Part shown: piece after piece, positions 1 to 8,520 of the stretch | Numbering within the stretch: the stretch's first letter is position 1 | Layout: each line of letters opens with the position of its first letter | From: Clostridium amylolyticum | Lineage (GTDB): Bacteria > Bacillota > Clostridia > Clostridiales > Clostridiaceae | Reading direction: 5' to 3' | DNA: 64,000 bases | Assembly (NCBI RefSeq): GCF_900142075.1 | Contig: NZ_FQZO01000002.1 | Coordinates: 186,001-250,000 of the forward strand | Notes under the pieces: model-generated | Told to the model about the DNA's origin: nothing | The model's input: only the letters and a program-made list of their open reading frames with translations | Database searches by the model: none | Position numbers and translations under genes: made by a program

Positions 1-855
1 CATATAGTCTAGGGTTTCAGGTTTTAGCTTGTAGGCGCATAAGGCAGCCACTCCGGATATTAAGCCGTCTATAACTATTGGAAGCCTGTTCTTTGCTGCT
101 CCTAAAAAGCATCCACACATACCTGCAATATCTAATCCACCCACCTTACAGAGTACATCTATAACATCTTCATTGTCTGGTTTATTAATATCTAAGGCTC
201 TTTTTAATACAGACTTTTTGTTTTCAAATTGTTCCGGGGTAAGTCCGGCTCCCATACCTACTACTTCATCTATATTTAATGAAAGCAGTGCAGCCATAAC
301 AGCGGTGCTGGTGGAAGTATTTCCAATTCCCATTTCTCCTGTACCTATAAGGTCATAACCTTGCTTAGCTAGATCATCCACCACTTCTATACCTACTTCT
401 ATAGCCTTAATAGCTTGTTCTCTGGTCATGGCAGGTCCTTTACTCATGTTATTTGTTCCATGCATAACATTTTTTGACAGTATTTTAGGATGATTTATTT
501 CATCCTTAACACCCACATCTACAATAGTAAGAGTGGAATTAGTAAACTCCGCCAGTACTCCTACCCCTGTGGTCATTTTAGGAAAGCAATAAGTCATAAG
601 GGTGGTGATATTTTGTGGTGCTGCACTTACTCCTTCTTCACAAACACCGTTATCTGCACACATTATCACCACGGTTTTTTTGTTTACTTTGTTAATAATC
701 TTTCCGGTAATACCTGCAAATTTTGCTCCTATGGTTTCCAGCTTTCCTAGGCTTCCTATAGGTTTTGCCAGGTTATCAATATGTAGCTTTGCCTCTTCTA
801 GAGCTTTTTTGTCTGAAGGTCTGATTTCTTTAATTGTTTCTTGTAAAAGAGTCAT
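1..855 (-). CDS. cobT: Nicotinate-nucleotide-dimethylbenzimidazole phosphoribosyltransferase, 3'-partial
   Basis: CobT moves the phosphoribosyl group of nicotinate mononucleotide onto the lower-ligand base, giving alpha-ribazole 5'-phosphate for the cobalamin nucleotide loop. The 285 visible codons contain family blocks MCADNGVCEEGVSAAPQ and GTGEMGIGNTSTSTA, and later GGLDIAGMCGCFLGAA. The family is usually about 350 residues, so roughly 65 C-terminal residues lie beyond the window edge. The ATG at 855 follows GGAGATGG at a good distance. It is the last visible gene of cobQ-cbiB-cobD-cobT, 20 bp after cobD, and so is expected to be under the upstream cobalamin riboswitch. Confidence 0.95.
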   Translation of the reverse strand, partial: MTLLQETIKEIRPSDKKALEEAKLHIDNLAKPIGSLGKLETIGAKFAGITGKIINKVNKKTVVIMCADNGVCEEGVSAAPQNITTLMTYCFPKMTTGVGVLAEFTNSTLTIVDVGVKDEINHPKILSKNVMHGTNNMSKGPAMTREQAIKAIEVGIEVVDDLAKQGYDLIGTGEMGIGNTSTSTAVMAALLSLNIDEVVGMGAGLTPEQFENKKSVLKRALDINKPDNEDVIDVLCKVGGLDIAGMCGCFLGAAKNRLPIVIDGLISGVAALCAYKLKPETLDYM

Positions 856-875
856 TTCTCCATCTCCCTTAAAAT

Positions 876-1952
876 TTATATGTGAATATCTTTTAATAAA
901 CTAATTAGTGTATCATTGCTTTTCCTATCCTTTACCGCTACCCTTATAAAGCTATGATTTAATCCTTCATAATTGCCGCATCTTCTTACTAATATACCTC
1001 TTTGTAAACAGCTCTCGAAAATCTCTTCATCAGTAATATCTTTTAATTTTAATAACAAGAAATTTCCACTACTTTCATATACTTTCTCTATAAAAGGAAT
1101 TTTTCTAAGCCCCTCTGTGAGGAGACTTTTCTGTTTATTCACATATCTTATGGTGCTTTCAATGTATTCTTTATCCTTAAATATATATTTTAGAGAAACT
1201 TCAGCAAAGGTATTTATATTCCATGGAAGCTGCTTAGATCTTATGCTTTCTGCAACTTTACTATTAGTGGTTATTCCATAGCCAAATCTTATACCTGGCA
1301 GAGCAAAAAATTTTGTTACTGCTCGTATTACAATCAAACATTGATATTGAAGGCTCTCCTGTAAAAAGCTTCTATTAGGCTCTCCTGTAAATTCTATAAA
1401 GGCTTCGTCTATTATTATTAGTTTAGAGTTTTCTTCGCAAAAATCTAAAATAGGCTGGAAGGCCTTCTTATCTATAATTCCTCCGTTAGGATTATTTGGA
1501 TTTCCTAGGATTAAGCCATCACAATGGTGCAACTTTCTTAATATATCTTCATAATCATAGTGAAACTCCTCTTCTTCCTTTAAATAGCTATACTCTATGT
1601 CTATATCATACTTTAAAGCAGAAGTCCTATACTCTCCAAAGGAGGGAACCGCTATACAAACTTTTTTTAAGAGGCTTAGGGAAAGGTCTATTATCTCTGC
1701 TGCTCCATTTCCTAAAATAATTTCATACTTTGAACTTTCTAGAGCTAAATAAGCTTTAATATTTTCCTTTGCCTCTCTATATTTAAGATCTGGGTAATTC
1801 ACTGCGCTTTCTAAGATGCTTTTTATATTTTCTTTGAAGGATTTAGGAATTCCTAAGGGGTTTATATTAGCACTAAAGTCTAAAAGTTCCCTTCCTCTTA
1901 GTTGACCTTCTGTATATATATCTCCTCCATGGTCTCTTATGGTCTTATCCAT
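876..1952 (-). CDS. cobD: Threonine-phosphate decarboxylase (CobD-type PLP enzyme)
   Basis: A fold-type I PLP enzyme of 358 residues. In this operon the expected reaction is decarboxylation of L-threonine-O-3-phosphate to (R)-1-amino-2-propanol O-2-phosphate, the linker that CbiB attaches to cobyric acid. Visible landmarks are the N-terminal FSANINPLG block (27-35), NPNNPNG (151-157), the PLP-ring Asp in IDEAF (D182) and the Schiff-base Lys in RAVTKFFALPG (K214). The sequence is close to histidinol-phosphate aminotransferase (HisC). The assignment to CobD rests on its position between cbiB and cobT and on length. The start ATG follows GAGGAAG. Confidence 0.9.
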   Translation of the reverse strand: MDKTIRDHGGDIYTEGQLRGRELLDFSANINPLGIPKSFKENIKSILESAVNYPDLKYREAKENIKAYLALESSKYEIILGNGAAEIIDLSLSLLKKVCIAVPSFGEYRTSALKYDIDIEYSYLKEEEEFHYDYEDILRKLHHCDGLILGNPNNPNGGIIDKKAFQPILDFCEENSKLIIIDEAFIEFTGEPNRSFLQESLQYQCLIVIRAVTKFFALPGIRFGYGITTNSKVAESIRSKQLPWNINTFAEVSLKYIFKDKEYIESTIRYVNKQKSLLTEGLRKIPFIEKVYESSGNFLLLKLKDITDEEIFESCLQRGILVRRCGNYEGLNHSFIRVAVKDRKSNDTLISLLKDIHI

Positions 1953-2017
1953 GTTTCTTCCTCACTTATACCAACTTTTATTATTTTTGATTGCTTCTAA
2001 ATGACATTTTTCTTTCA

Positions 2018-2983
2018 TTACAAAATCACATTTATTATTATTTCAGCGACTAGCAATAGAATTATTTCCGAAGAAAACATTAAAACATTGCAGTCTTTAA
2101 TGTGACCGTACTCCAGAGAATTCTGTGGGTCTCCTATGGTAGGCTTTTCTACCGGTATTCCAAAATAAATATTAGTACCTCCCAGCTGTACCTTTAAAGC
2201 TCCTGCAGCAGCAGCTTCAGGATAAGCGCAATTAGGACTTTTATGATTTTTTCTATCTCTTATCAGTATCTTAAAGCTTTTACCCATATTTCCTTTTACC
2301 ACTGGAGCTGAAAGGCATATTAATACCCCTGTCAACCTAGCTGGTATAAGATTGAAAACATCATCTGTCTTTGCAGGGAAAAAACCTATATGAAGATATT
2401 TATCATTCATATAACCCAGCATAGAATCCATTGTGTTCACAGCTTTATAAAGCATAGCTAGGGGAGCTCCCCCTAAAAGTCCATAAACTAATGGAGCAAT
2501 AACCCCATCGGAAGCATTTTCTGCCACTGTTTCCACTGCAGCCCTAGTAATATCTTTAGGGCTTAAAGAGCTTGTGTCCCTGCCTACTATATAAGAAAGC
2601 TTTAGCCTTGAATCCATTAGGTCATCTTTCTTTAATGAGTCGTACACCTTCATGCTTTCTTTGTATAAGGATTTTGCCGCTAAAGTGGTCCATAGGAAAA
2701 CTATGTTAGCTATATGAAATAAGAGCTTATAGGGCCACAATAGATAGAGGATAATAAAAGGGATTAAAAAACTCAAAGTAATCATAATTAAAACTATAAC
2801 AGCCCCTGAAGCTTTAAGCTCCTTAGCGCTCTTAGCCTTGCTTCTTGAATAGTTTTCCAGCTTCTTTATAAGCTTTCCCATGTATATTACCGGATGAGGA
2901 AAGCCATAAGGATCTCCTATAATAAAATCTATAATAACCGCTATTAAGATATCTATAGAGTTAATTTTTAGAAGGTAAAGCAT
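2018..2983 (-). CDS. cbiB: Adenosylcobinamide-phosphate synthase
   Basis: An integral membrane protein of 321 residues that amidates adenosylcobyric acid with aminopropanol phosphate to give adenosylcobinamide phosphate. The family N-terminus is clear: a DFIIGDPYGFPHPVIYMGK block around residues 20-38 after a first hydrophobic segment, then several membrane segments. Internal family blocks are GRDTSSL, ENASDGVIAPL and AVNTMDSMLGY. Its ATG overlaps the cobQ stop as TAATG, which implies translational coupling. It supplies the step between CobQ and CobU/CobS, and its amine substrate comes from the adjacent cobD. Confidence 0.95.
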   Translation of the reverse strand: MLYLLKINSIDILIAVIIDFIIGDPYGFPHPVIYMGKLIKKLENYSRSKAKSAKELKASGAVIVLIMITLSFLIPFIILYLLWPYKLLFHIANIVFLWTTLAAKSLYKESMKVYDSLKKDDLMDSRLKLSYIVGRDTSSLSPKDITRAAVETVAENASDGVIAPLVYGLLGGAPLAMLYKAVNTMDSMLGYMNDKYLHIGFFPAKTDDVFNLIPARLTGVLICLSAPVVKGNMGKSFKILIRDRKNHKSPNCAYPEAAAAGALKVQLGGTNIYFGIPVEKPTIGDPQNSLEYGHIKDCNVLMFSSEIILLLVAEIIINVIL

Positions 2984-4467
2984 TACTTCATCCCCAAGAC
3001 TTCATATATTTTTCTCATATCCAAGTTTTCCCTAACTATATCTGCTAATTTATTTATTTCATTATCTCTTATTCCTTCGTAGGTTTTAGATACTTTAACA
3101 GGAATTCCTTTATTTTCCCTTATGATATTAAGGATATATTGCCTAAAATCTACGCTGTCAAATATGCCATGGATATAGGTTCCTATTACATTGCCTTTTT
3201 CATTAAAGGTTCCATCAAAGTTTTCCACTTTAACTCCATTAACTTCTTCTAAAGCTATGAAATCTTGGCAGGCAGCCCCTTTCTTGGTAGTTCCCATATG
3301 GATTTCATACCCATAAATACCTCCTTGATTCCCCTTATGTTGGAAGCTTCCCTTTACCCTGGTCATTACTTTTTCTGCTTCTAATGAGGTTTCAATATCT
3401 AATAGTGCCATACCCTCAGTGCATAGGGCTTGACTTTCTACTTTAAGAGGATCACTGATGATTTTCCCTAGCATTTGATAACCACCACATATTCCTACAA
3501 CAAATCCATGAGAGGCATATTCCTTAACCTTTTGTTCTATACCAGCCTTCCTTAAAGTCAACAAATCTTCTATGGTGTTCTTGCTTCCAGGGATTATTAA
3601 AATATCTGGGTTGCCAAATTCCTCTTTACTCATAATAAATCTAACACTTACATCTTCTTCAGTCCTTAAGGCATCCACATCGGTAAAGTTAGATATATGA
3701 GGAAGCATAAGCACAGCTATATCTATGGGTGCATTTACTGTTTTATTTATCTCCATCCTAGAGCCATCTTCATCTTCTAAGATGTGATGAAAATAGGGTA
3801 CTACCCCTAAACAAGGTATTTCAATTATATCTGTTATCATATCTATGCCAGGCTGTAGTAAGGCGATATCTCCTCTAAACTTATTAATAATAGTACCTTT
3901 TACCCTCTTCTTTTCCTCTGGGGTTAAAAGTAACATAGTGCCTGCTAAGGAAGCAAAGACCCCTCCTTTATCAATATCTCCCACTAATAGCACTGGAGCA
4001 TCTACAAGCTCCGCCATACCCATATTTACTATGTCATTATCTCTTAAATTAATTTCCGCCGGACTTCCCGCGCCTTCCATAACTATGATGTCAAATTTCT
4101 TTTCTAGCTCCAAAAACTGTTCCTTAAGCATATCCTTAAATTCAGCCTTAAGGTTGTGATATTCCTTGGCATTGCTGTTTCCATAAACCTTACCATTAAC
4201 TATCACTTGGCACTTGGTATCAGATGAAGGTTTTAATAAAATAGGATTCATAAAAGCCTCTGGTTCTAAACCTGCAGCATAAGCTTGAAGCACTTGAGCT
4301 CTGCCCATTTCCTTGCCATCTAAGGTTATGTAAGAATTTAAAGACATGTTCTGGGATTTATAAGGGCATACACTATATCCGTCCTGTTTAAAAATCCTGC
4401 ATAGGGCTGCGGTAACAAGACTTTTACCTACAGAAGAAGCAGTACCTTGAATCATTATTTTAGCCAT
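2983..4467 (-). CDS. cobQ: Cobyric acid synthase
   Basis: Glutamine-dependent amidotransferase (CobQ/CbiP) that amidates adenosylcobyrinic acid a,c-diamide at four side chains to give cobyric acid. It has an N-terminal P-loop-type synthetase domain beginning MAKIMIQGTASSVGKS and a C-terminal class I glutaminase-like domain with GICGGYQMLG (nucleophile Cys) and a late IHGIFDS block. I chose the ATG at 4467 (494 aa): AAGGAG lies 7 nt upstream of it. An upstream in-frame ATG at 4473 is only 1 nt from that motif, and a longer reading frame would run into a palindromic repeat at 4487-4550. First gene of the riboswitch-controlled operon. Confidence 0.95.
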   Translation of the reverse strand: MAKIMIQGTASSVGKSLVTAALCRIFKQDGYSVCPYKSQNMSLNSYITLDGKEMGRAQVLQAYAAGLEPEAFMNPILLKPSSDTKCQVIVNGKVYGNSNAKEYHNLKAEFKDMLKEQFLELEKKFDIIVMEGAGSPAEINLRDNDIVNMGMAELVDAPVLLVGDIDKGGVFASLAGTMLLLTPEEKKRVKGTIINKFRGDIALLQPGIDMITDIIEIPCLGVVPYFHHILEDEDGSRMEINKTVNAPIDIAVLMLPHISNFTDVDALRTEEDVSVRFIMSKEEFGNPDILIIPGSKNTIEDLLTLRKAGIEQKVKEYASHGFVVGICGGYQMLGKIISDPLKVESQALCTEGMALLDIETSLEAEKVMTRVKGSFQHKGNQGGIYGYEIHMGTTKKGAACQDFIALEEVNGVKVENFDGTFNEKGNVIGTYIHGIFDSVDFRQYILNIIRENKGIPVKVSKTYEGIRDNEINKLADIVRENLDMRKIYEVLGMK

Positions 4468-4486
4468 ATTCATTCTCCTTCGGAGT

Positions 4487-4550
4487 GGTGCCAGGCACGT
4501 GACAAGTGACAAGTTGCACGCAACTTGTCACTTGTCACGTGCCTGGCACC
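4487..4550. repeat. Long perfect palindrome of the GTGCCTGGCACC family
   Basis: Two 31-bp perfect inverted arms around a 2-nt centre. Each arm contains TGTCACGTGCCTGGCACC, which recurs at 23158-23175. A related perfect palindrome lies at 4865-4886. The element falls between the riboswitch terminator and the cobQ ribosome binding site, so a cobQ transcript would carry a very stable hairpin just upstream of AAGGAG. It resembles REP-type intergenic palindromes. No transposase gene is visible nearby. Confidence 0.9.
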
Positions 4551-4552
4551 CT

Positions 4553-4586
4553 CAAAAATAAAAGCATCATGCTTTTGCATGATGCC
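4553..4586 (-). terminator. Rho-independent terminator of the cobalamin riboswitch leader
   Basis: On the minus strand, GCATCATGC-AAAA-GCATGATGC is followed by a T-rich run. It lies between the B12 aptamer and cobQ, where a transcription-control expression platform is expected. A second, weaker hairpin with a short T run lies at about 4630-4653, closer to the aptamer. The 4468-4938 gap is filled by this leader, the aptamer and two palindromic repeats. Confidence 0.85.
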
Positions 4587-4691
4587 ATTAGAATTCTAAA
4601 TACTTTTATAAAATATAAATATCTAGATAAAAGCAGAAAGTTTCTGCTTTCTTCTAATAGCTTTCCCACCGAAAGCATATTAAGAAACAAT

Positions 4692-4846
4692 AACAGGCAG
4701 GTCTCCTGGCTTATGATTCATCCTTTCTCCTAACCTTCCTCATATATAGAGTGGCCTATTAGGAGTCCGTCCTCAATTACAGTAGCGGGGGCTGCTGCGG
4801 AATATAACCGCATTCCCTTTTCACCTTACTTAAAAGGCACCTGAAT
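4692..4846 (-). ncRNA. Cobalamin riboswitch aptamer
   Basis: Read on the minus strand it has the order and spelling of the class: AGGTGCC near the 5' end, AAAAGGGAATGCGGT, the CCGCAGCAGCCCCCGCTACT core, GCCACT, GGAAGG, and the terminal B12 box AGCCAGGAGACCTGCC. It reads into cobQ-cbiB-cobD-cobT. By family knowledge, adenosylcobalamin binding favours the downstream terminator, so the operon is repressed when B12 is plentiful. cobS, cobU and cobC lie upstream of it and are not under its control. Confidence 0.96.
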
Positions 4847-4864
4847 TTTTCTATTTAGTTGTGC

Positions 4865-4886
4865 GTGCCAGTCACGTGACTGGCAC
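4865..4886. repeat. 22-bp perfect palindrome related to the GTGCCTGGCACC family
   Basis: Perfectly self-complementary, with outer GTGCCAG/CTGGCAC and a CACGTG centre. It sits between cobS and the riboswitch aptamer. It shares the GTGCCAG...CACGTG theme with the longer element at 4487-4550. Confidence 0.8.
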
Positions 4887-4938
4887 CTTTATTATATATT
4901 AAATCTACCTTCAAATAAACACCTTATAAAAATTTTCA

Positions 4939-5688
4939 TTAAAATGCAGTGGCTATGACAAGGGATACAAGTACTGAAATTTCATTTACAGCTCCTAAAG
5001 AGTCCCCTGTAATTCCATTTATTTTATTATTGCATAGAGCATTGAATGCATAGGTAACCACTATGGTAGATGCCAGCAATATAAGCGCTTTCCCTGTACC
5101 CACTGCTAAAAACGCCGCTAAAAAACATATTAAAAAATTTATAATAACAGTAAAAATAGTTACATTATTGATGAAGAGGTTTCCTAAGCCTCCAGACTTG
5201 GCAGGTTTACCTATATAGCAAAGAAGCAGCATGGAAGCTCTGCTAATCATGGGTATAGCTATGATTAACAAGGCTAAAGAGCTATTAGCTGAAATAAACA
5301 TATATCCTTGAAACTTTATTAACAAGTTCATTATTATTCCTATGCAGGCAAAGGTACCTATGCGGCTATCTTTCATAATGTCAATTATCTTGTCCTTGCC
5401 TTTTGCGGCAAAAAAACCGTCACAGGTGTCTCCAAATCCATCTATGTGAAAGCCTCCAGTGATAAAAATATCTATTAAAATAATTACTATGGCAATAGTG
5501 AAAGCAGGTAATATATTTCTTAATAAAAAATATACTGCATACTGAAGTCCGCCTATTATTAATCCTATAATAAAGAAGAAGGCTGAGCCTCTTCTAAAAT
5601 CTTCACCGCTGCAAGGTAAGGATCTTTTTACAGGAATCCTTGTAATCATCTGAACTATAAGCAAAAAATTTTCATAATATCTCTTCAT
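4939..5688 (-). CDS. cobS: Adenosylcobinamide-GDP ribazoletransferase (cobalamin synthase)
   Basis: An integral membrane protein of 249 residues that joins adenosylcobinamide-GDP to alpha-ribazole or its phosphate, the last assembly step of cobalamin. The family signatures are an N-terminal MITRIPV block, then FFIIGLIIGGLQY, and the acidic metal-binding motif GGFHIDGFGDTCDGFFA near residues 88-104. Multiple hydrophobic segments follow. It is 8 bp after cobU, with AAGGTG partly overlapping the cobU stop, so the two are one transcription unit with cobC. Confidence 0.95.
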   Translation of the reverse strand: MKRYYENFLLIVQMITRIPVKRSLPCSGEDFRRGSAFFFIIGLIIGGLQYAVYFLLRNILPAFTIAIVIILIDIFITGGFHIDGFGDTCDGFFAAKGKDKIIDIMKDSRIGTFACIGIIMNLLIKFQGYMFISANSSLALLIIAIPMISRASMLLLCYIGKPAKSGGLGNLFINNVTIFTVIINFLICFLAAFLAVGTGKALILLASTIVVTYAFNALCNNKINGITGDSLGAVNEISVLVSLVIATAF

Positions 5689-5696
5689 AACACACC

Positions 5697-6245
5697 TTAT
5701 TTAAGCTTTAAAGGGATACCACAAGCTGTAAGATATACCTGGTCGCTTACCTCTCCTAGCCTTTGATTTATTCTTCCTAGAATATCTGTAAATATTCTCC
5801 CCAGCTTATACTCAGATACTAAACCTAAACCCACTTCATTGGTTATTAAAATTAGTTCTTTATTATAATTTTTAACCGCTTCAATAATATTGGTAAACTC
5901 CTTAAGTATTTCATTTTCCATAACTCTTACATCTTCCTTGCTTACCCCTTCAAAATCCTCATAGGTGTCAAACATCAAATTGGTCACCATGGTGCCTACA
6001 CATTCTAACATTATCTTGTTTTTCTCAGTACTCTCTATAACTTTACTAATATCTTTATATCCCTCATAGGTTTCCCATTTAGGGTTTCTTCTCTCCTTAT
6101 GTAACCTAACCCTCTCTGCCATTTCACTATCAAAAACCTTAGAAGTAGCAATATAAAGCACATCATCGCTGTCCTTCAAAAGTTTCTCCCCAAAGGAACT
6201 CTTACCACTGCGGGTACCACCAGTAATTAAAATAGTCTTACTCAC
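5697..6245 (-). CDS. cobU: Bifunctional adenosylcobinamide kinase/guanylyltransferase
   Basis: A 182-residue enzyme that phosphorylates adenosylcobinamide and then transfers GMP to give adenosylcobinamide-GDP, the substrate of CobS. It shows the CobU P-loop GGTRSGKS (9-16), the region YIATSKVFDSEMAERVRLHKERR with the guanylylated-His position (written here as motif pieces YIATSKVF and RVRLHKERR), and LITNEVGLGLV in the middle. Length is normal. It is sandwiched between cobC and cobS with gaps of 16 and 8 bp. Confidence 0.95.
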   Translation of the reverse strand: MSKTILITGGTRSGKSSFGEKLLKDSDDVLYIATSKVFDSEMAERVRLHKERRNPKWETYEGYKDISKVIESTEKNKIMLECVGTMVTNLMFDTYEDFEGVSKEDVRVMENEILKEFTNIIEAVKNYNKELILITNEVGLGLVSEYKLGRIFTDILGRINQRLGEVSDQVYLTACGIPLKLK

Positions 6246-6261
6246 TTAAAAACCTTCTTTC

Positions 6262-6840
6262 TCAATTCTCAATTGTCTTTATGCTCCAATTCTCGTATTC
6301 GTAGCTTAAGATGCTTAGTCCTCCGTTGGAGGAGTGAAATTTCCAATACAAATCTAGGTTTTCATTTAGTACGTAGCAGTACACTAGTCTAATTATACCA
6401 CCATGGGTTACTATGAGTATATTTTCCTCTGGTAATTTTTCTATATCTTTCATAAAACTCTTTACCCTTTGAAAGGCTTGGAAGGTACTTTCTCCTTGAG
6501 GTATTACATAGCCCTTCCAATCCTCTTGCCAGGCTGTGCACTGCAGTGGGTAATGCTTTTCTATTTCCTTATAAGTCTTGTTATCAAAGATACCAAAGTT
6601 TAACTCATTAAGCCTAGGATCTTTATAACTATAGGCGCCCTCTGTGATAATATCTGCGGTAATCTCCGCCCTTTTGCTGCAGCTTGTGTATATCTTATCA
6701 AAACCTATATTACTAAGCCTTTCATTTAATGCTAGTCCTTGAGCTTGTCCAACCTCTGTAAGTTCTGATTGGTACAAGCCGCAATATCTTTTTTCAATAT
6801 TGCTTTTTGTTTCCCCGTGTCTCACTATATATAAATTCAT
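6262..6840 (-). CDS. cobC: Alpha-ribazole phosphatase, histidine phosphatase family
   Basis: A 192-residue histidine phosphatase, expected to remove the 5'-phosphate of alpha-ribazole or of cobalamin phosphate. The catalytic RHGE is at residues 7-10 (start MNLYIVRHGETK), and the second catalytic His is in ILIVTHGG near residue 147. The ATG at 6840 is 5 nt after GGGGG. A TTG four codons upstream is possible but has no better site. The cobalamin assignment comes from the cobU-cobS neighbours, since phosphoglycerate-mutase-like phosphatases look alike. Only 29 bp separate it from the upstream alpha-amylase. Confidence 0.88.
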   Translation of the reverse strand: MNLYIVRHGETKSNIEKRYCGLYQSELTEVGQAQGLALNERLSNIGFDKIYTSCSKRAEITADIITEGAYSYKDPRLNELNFGIFDNKTYKEIEKHYPLQCTAWQEDWKGYVIPQGESTFQAFQRVKSFMKDIEKLPEENILIVTHGGIIRLVYCYVLNENLDLYWKFHSSNGGLSILSYEYENWSIKTIEN

Positions 6841-6869
6841 AAAAACCCCCAATGATTAGAAATGTAACT

Positions 6870-8330
6870 TTAGTTAGCATCGGCTTTCACCCAAACGGAT
6901 ATGGATCCTCCATTTACAGTAAAACAACCATTTCCTTCTTCATCTATGATTACAGTTTCTTCTCTGTGTCCTAAAAAGTCTATCCATTTTTCCCCAGCTC
7001 TATGTGCTCCCACACTCATTAGCTTTTCTCCCTCCTCACCATTAGTAATTATAATGGCAGCTCCAGAGTTTGAAAATTCCTCTTCTCCCAATCTAACCCA
7101 ACCAATGGTATTAGGATGGTCTAAATAGTCTACCTGCTCTCCATAAGTATAACATTTTCTTAAATACAGTAGCTTGTCCAGCAACTCTTTTTTACCTTCC
7201 ATTGCATCTTCTCCAGATATACCATAATAATCTCCATAAAATACACAGGGGTACCCATCTTTTCTAAGGAGTATTAATCCATAGGCTAAGGGCTTAAACC
7301 AATCTTCCACCCAGGATTCTAAAGACTGGCCTGGCTGCGAATCATGATTATCTACAAAGGTTACTGAGTGTATGGGATTAAGCTCTACTAAGGTTCCCTG
7401 AAAAATCTTTCTTAAATCATAATCTTTACCTGCTTTAGAGGCCTCATAGAAGTTGTAATGAAGGGGTACATCAAATAAATCCAGTTCATAATCTACATTT
7501 TCTAACTGTTCCTGCAATACTTCTATATTGCTTTTCCAATATTCTCCTACTGCATATAGCTCCTGCTTTTTAGTACCTTCCCTAACATACTTTAAAAAAT
7601 CTCTTACAAACCAGTGATTTATATGCTTTATTGCGTCTAATCTAAAACCATCAATGTTAAGCTCATTTACTACCCAAATACCCCACTTAATAACTTCATT
7701 ATATACATCTGGATGCTTATAATCTATATCCGTAAACATCAAATAATCATAATTTCCAAACTCATCATCCACCTCATCTCCCCAATCTTTGTTTTCTCCT
7801 ATAATTTTATAAATAGAGGCTTTGTCCTTTTCCACATTATAATCCGTTCCAGTAAAATGCGTCCAATTCCATTTAAAATCAGAGTACATATCTCCTCTAC
7901 CTGGAAAATTAAACTTAGTCCATGCTTCTATCTCATAGGGTTCTGTTAAAATTTCTTCTCTATTATCCATAGAAACTTCCTGTGCCATAAATCTTTCCGT
8001 TTCATCAGCACCAGCTTTATGATTTAACACTATGTCCAAATATACTTGTATGCCTTTATCATGAAGCTGTGATATAGCTTTCATAAGTTCTTTCTTAGTT
8101 CCATATTTAGTCCTAAGGCTTCCTTTTTGCTGGAACTCTCCGAAATCATAGAGATCATATATGCCATAACCTACATCATTCTGTCCTATAGCCTTTGTGG
8201 CAGGTGGTATCCAAACTGCAGATATCCCCATCTTTGCAAGATGTTCAGCTTGCTCTTTAAGCCTCCTCCAATGTGCTCCATCATTGGGTACATTCCATTC
8301 AAAAAATTGAAATAATGTATGATTAGTCAT
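6870..8330 (-). CDS. Cytoplasmic alpha-amylase, GH13
   Basis: A 486-residue GH13 enzyme hydrolysing alpha-1,4-glucans. All four GH13 regions are visible: DIVLNH (99-104), GFRLDAIKH with nucleophile D232, the acid/base E263 in AVGEYW, and VDNHD with D330. There is no signal peptide and the length matches intracellular bacterial alpha-amylases of the E. coli AmyA type, so it probably acts on internal glycogen or imported dextrins. The start follows GAGGAGATG. It has no visible terminator before cobC, so it may drive cobC-cobU-cobS. An inverted repeat at 8369-8393 could be its operator. Confidence 0.93.
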   Translation of the reverse strand: MTNHTLFQFFEWNVPNDGAHWRRLKEQAEHLAKMGISAVWIPPATKAIGQNDVGYGIYDLYDFGEFQQKGSLRTKYGTKKELMKAISQLHDKGIQVYLDIVLNHKAGADETERFMAQEVSMDNREEILTEPYEIEAWTKFNFPGRGDMYSDFKWNWTHFTGTDYNVEKDKASIYKIIGENKDWGDEVDDEFGNYDYLMFTDIDYKHPDVYNEVIKWGIWVVNELNIDGFRLDAIKHINHWFVRDFLKYVREGTKKQELYAVGEYWKSNIEVLQEQLENVDYELDLFDVPLHYNFYEASKAGKDYDLRKIFQGTLVELNPIHSVTFVDNHDSQPGQSLESWVEDWFKPLAYGLILLRKDGYPCVFYGDYYGISGEDAMEGKKELLDKLLYLRKCYTYGEQVDYLDHPNTIGWVRLGEEEFSNSGAAIIITNGEEGEKLMSVGAHRAGEKWIDFLGHREETVIIDEEGNGCFTVNGGSISVWVKADAN

Positions 8331-8368
8331 AATTTCATCTCCTCAATACATAAAAATATATAAAATAA

Positions 8369-8393
8369 TTACCACTAATTAATATAGTGGTAA
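8369..8393. promoter_or_regulatory. Candidate operator upstream of the amylase gene
   Basis: Perfect inverted repeat TTACCACTA-N7-TAGTGGTAA centred about 50 nt upstream of the amylase start. Its spacing and symmetry suggest a dimeric repressor site overlapping the promoter. I cannot name the regulator. Confidence 0.5.
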
Positions 8394-8520
8394 ACAGTTA
8401 ATACTCCTATTCTATAACAAAACAATTTTAAAAACCCCATTCACAAGAAAAATTAACATAAGTATTAAAATTGTAACAATTAATTCTAAATTGTTAATCT
8501 TTAAAGTACATTTTTATTTC

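Noticed and set aside
876..1952. Histidinol-phosphate aminotransferase
   Set aside because: Sequence alone allows it, but the gene is enclosed by cbiB and cobT under a B12 riboswitch and no his genes are nearby.
4487..4550. Insertion sequence end
   Set aside because: No transposase gene, no target duplication and no second end at IS-like distance; a stand-alone palindrome explains it better.
4506..4733. Plus-strand frame across the palindrome and riboswitch
   Set aside because: Its sequence is explained by the repeat, terminator and B12 box on the other strand.
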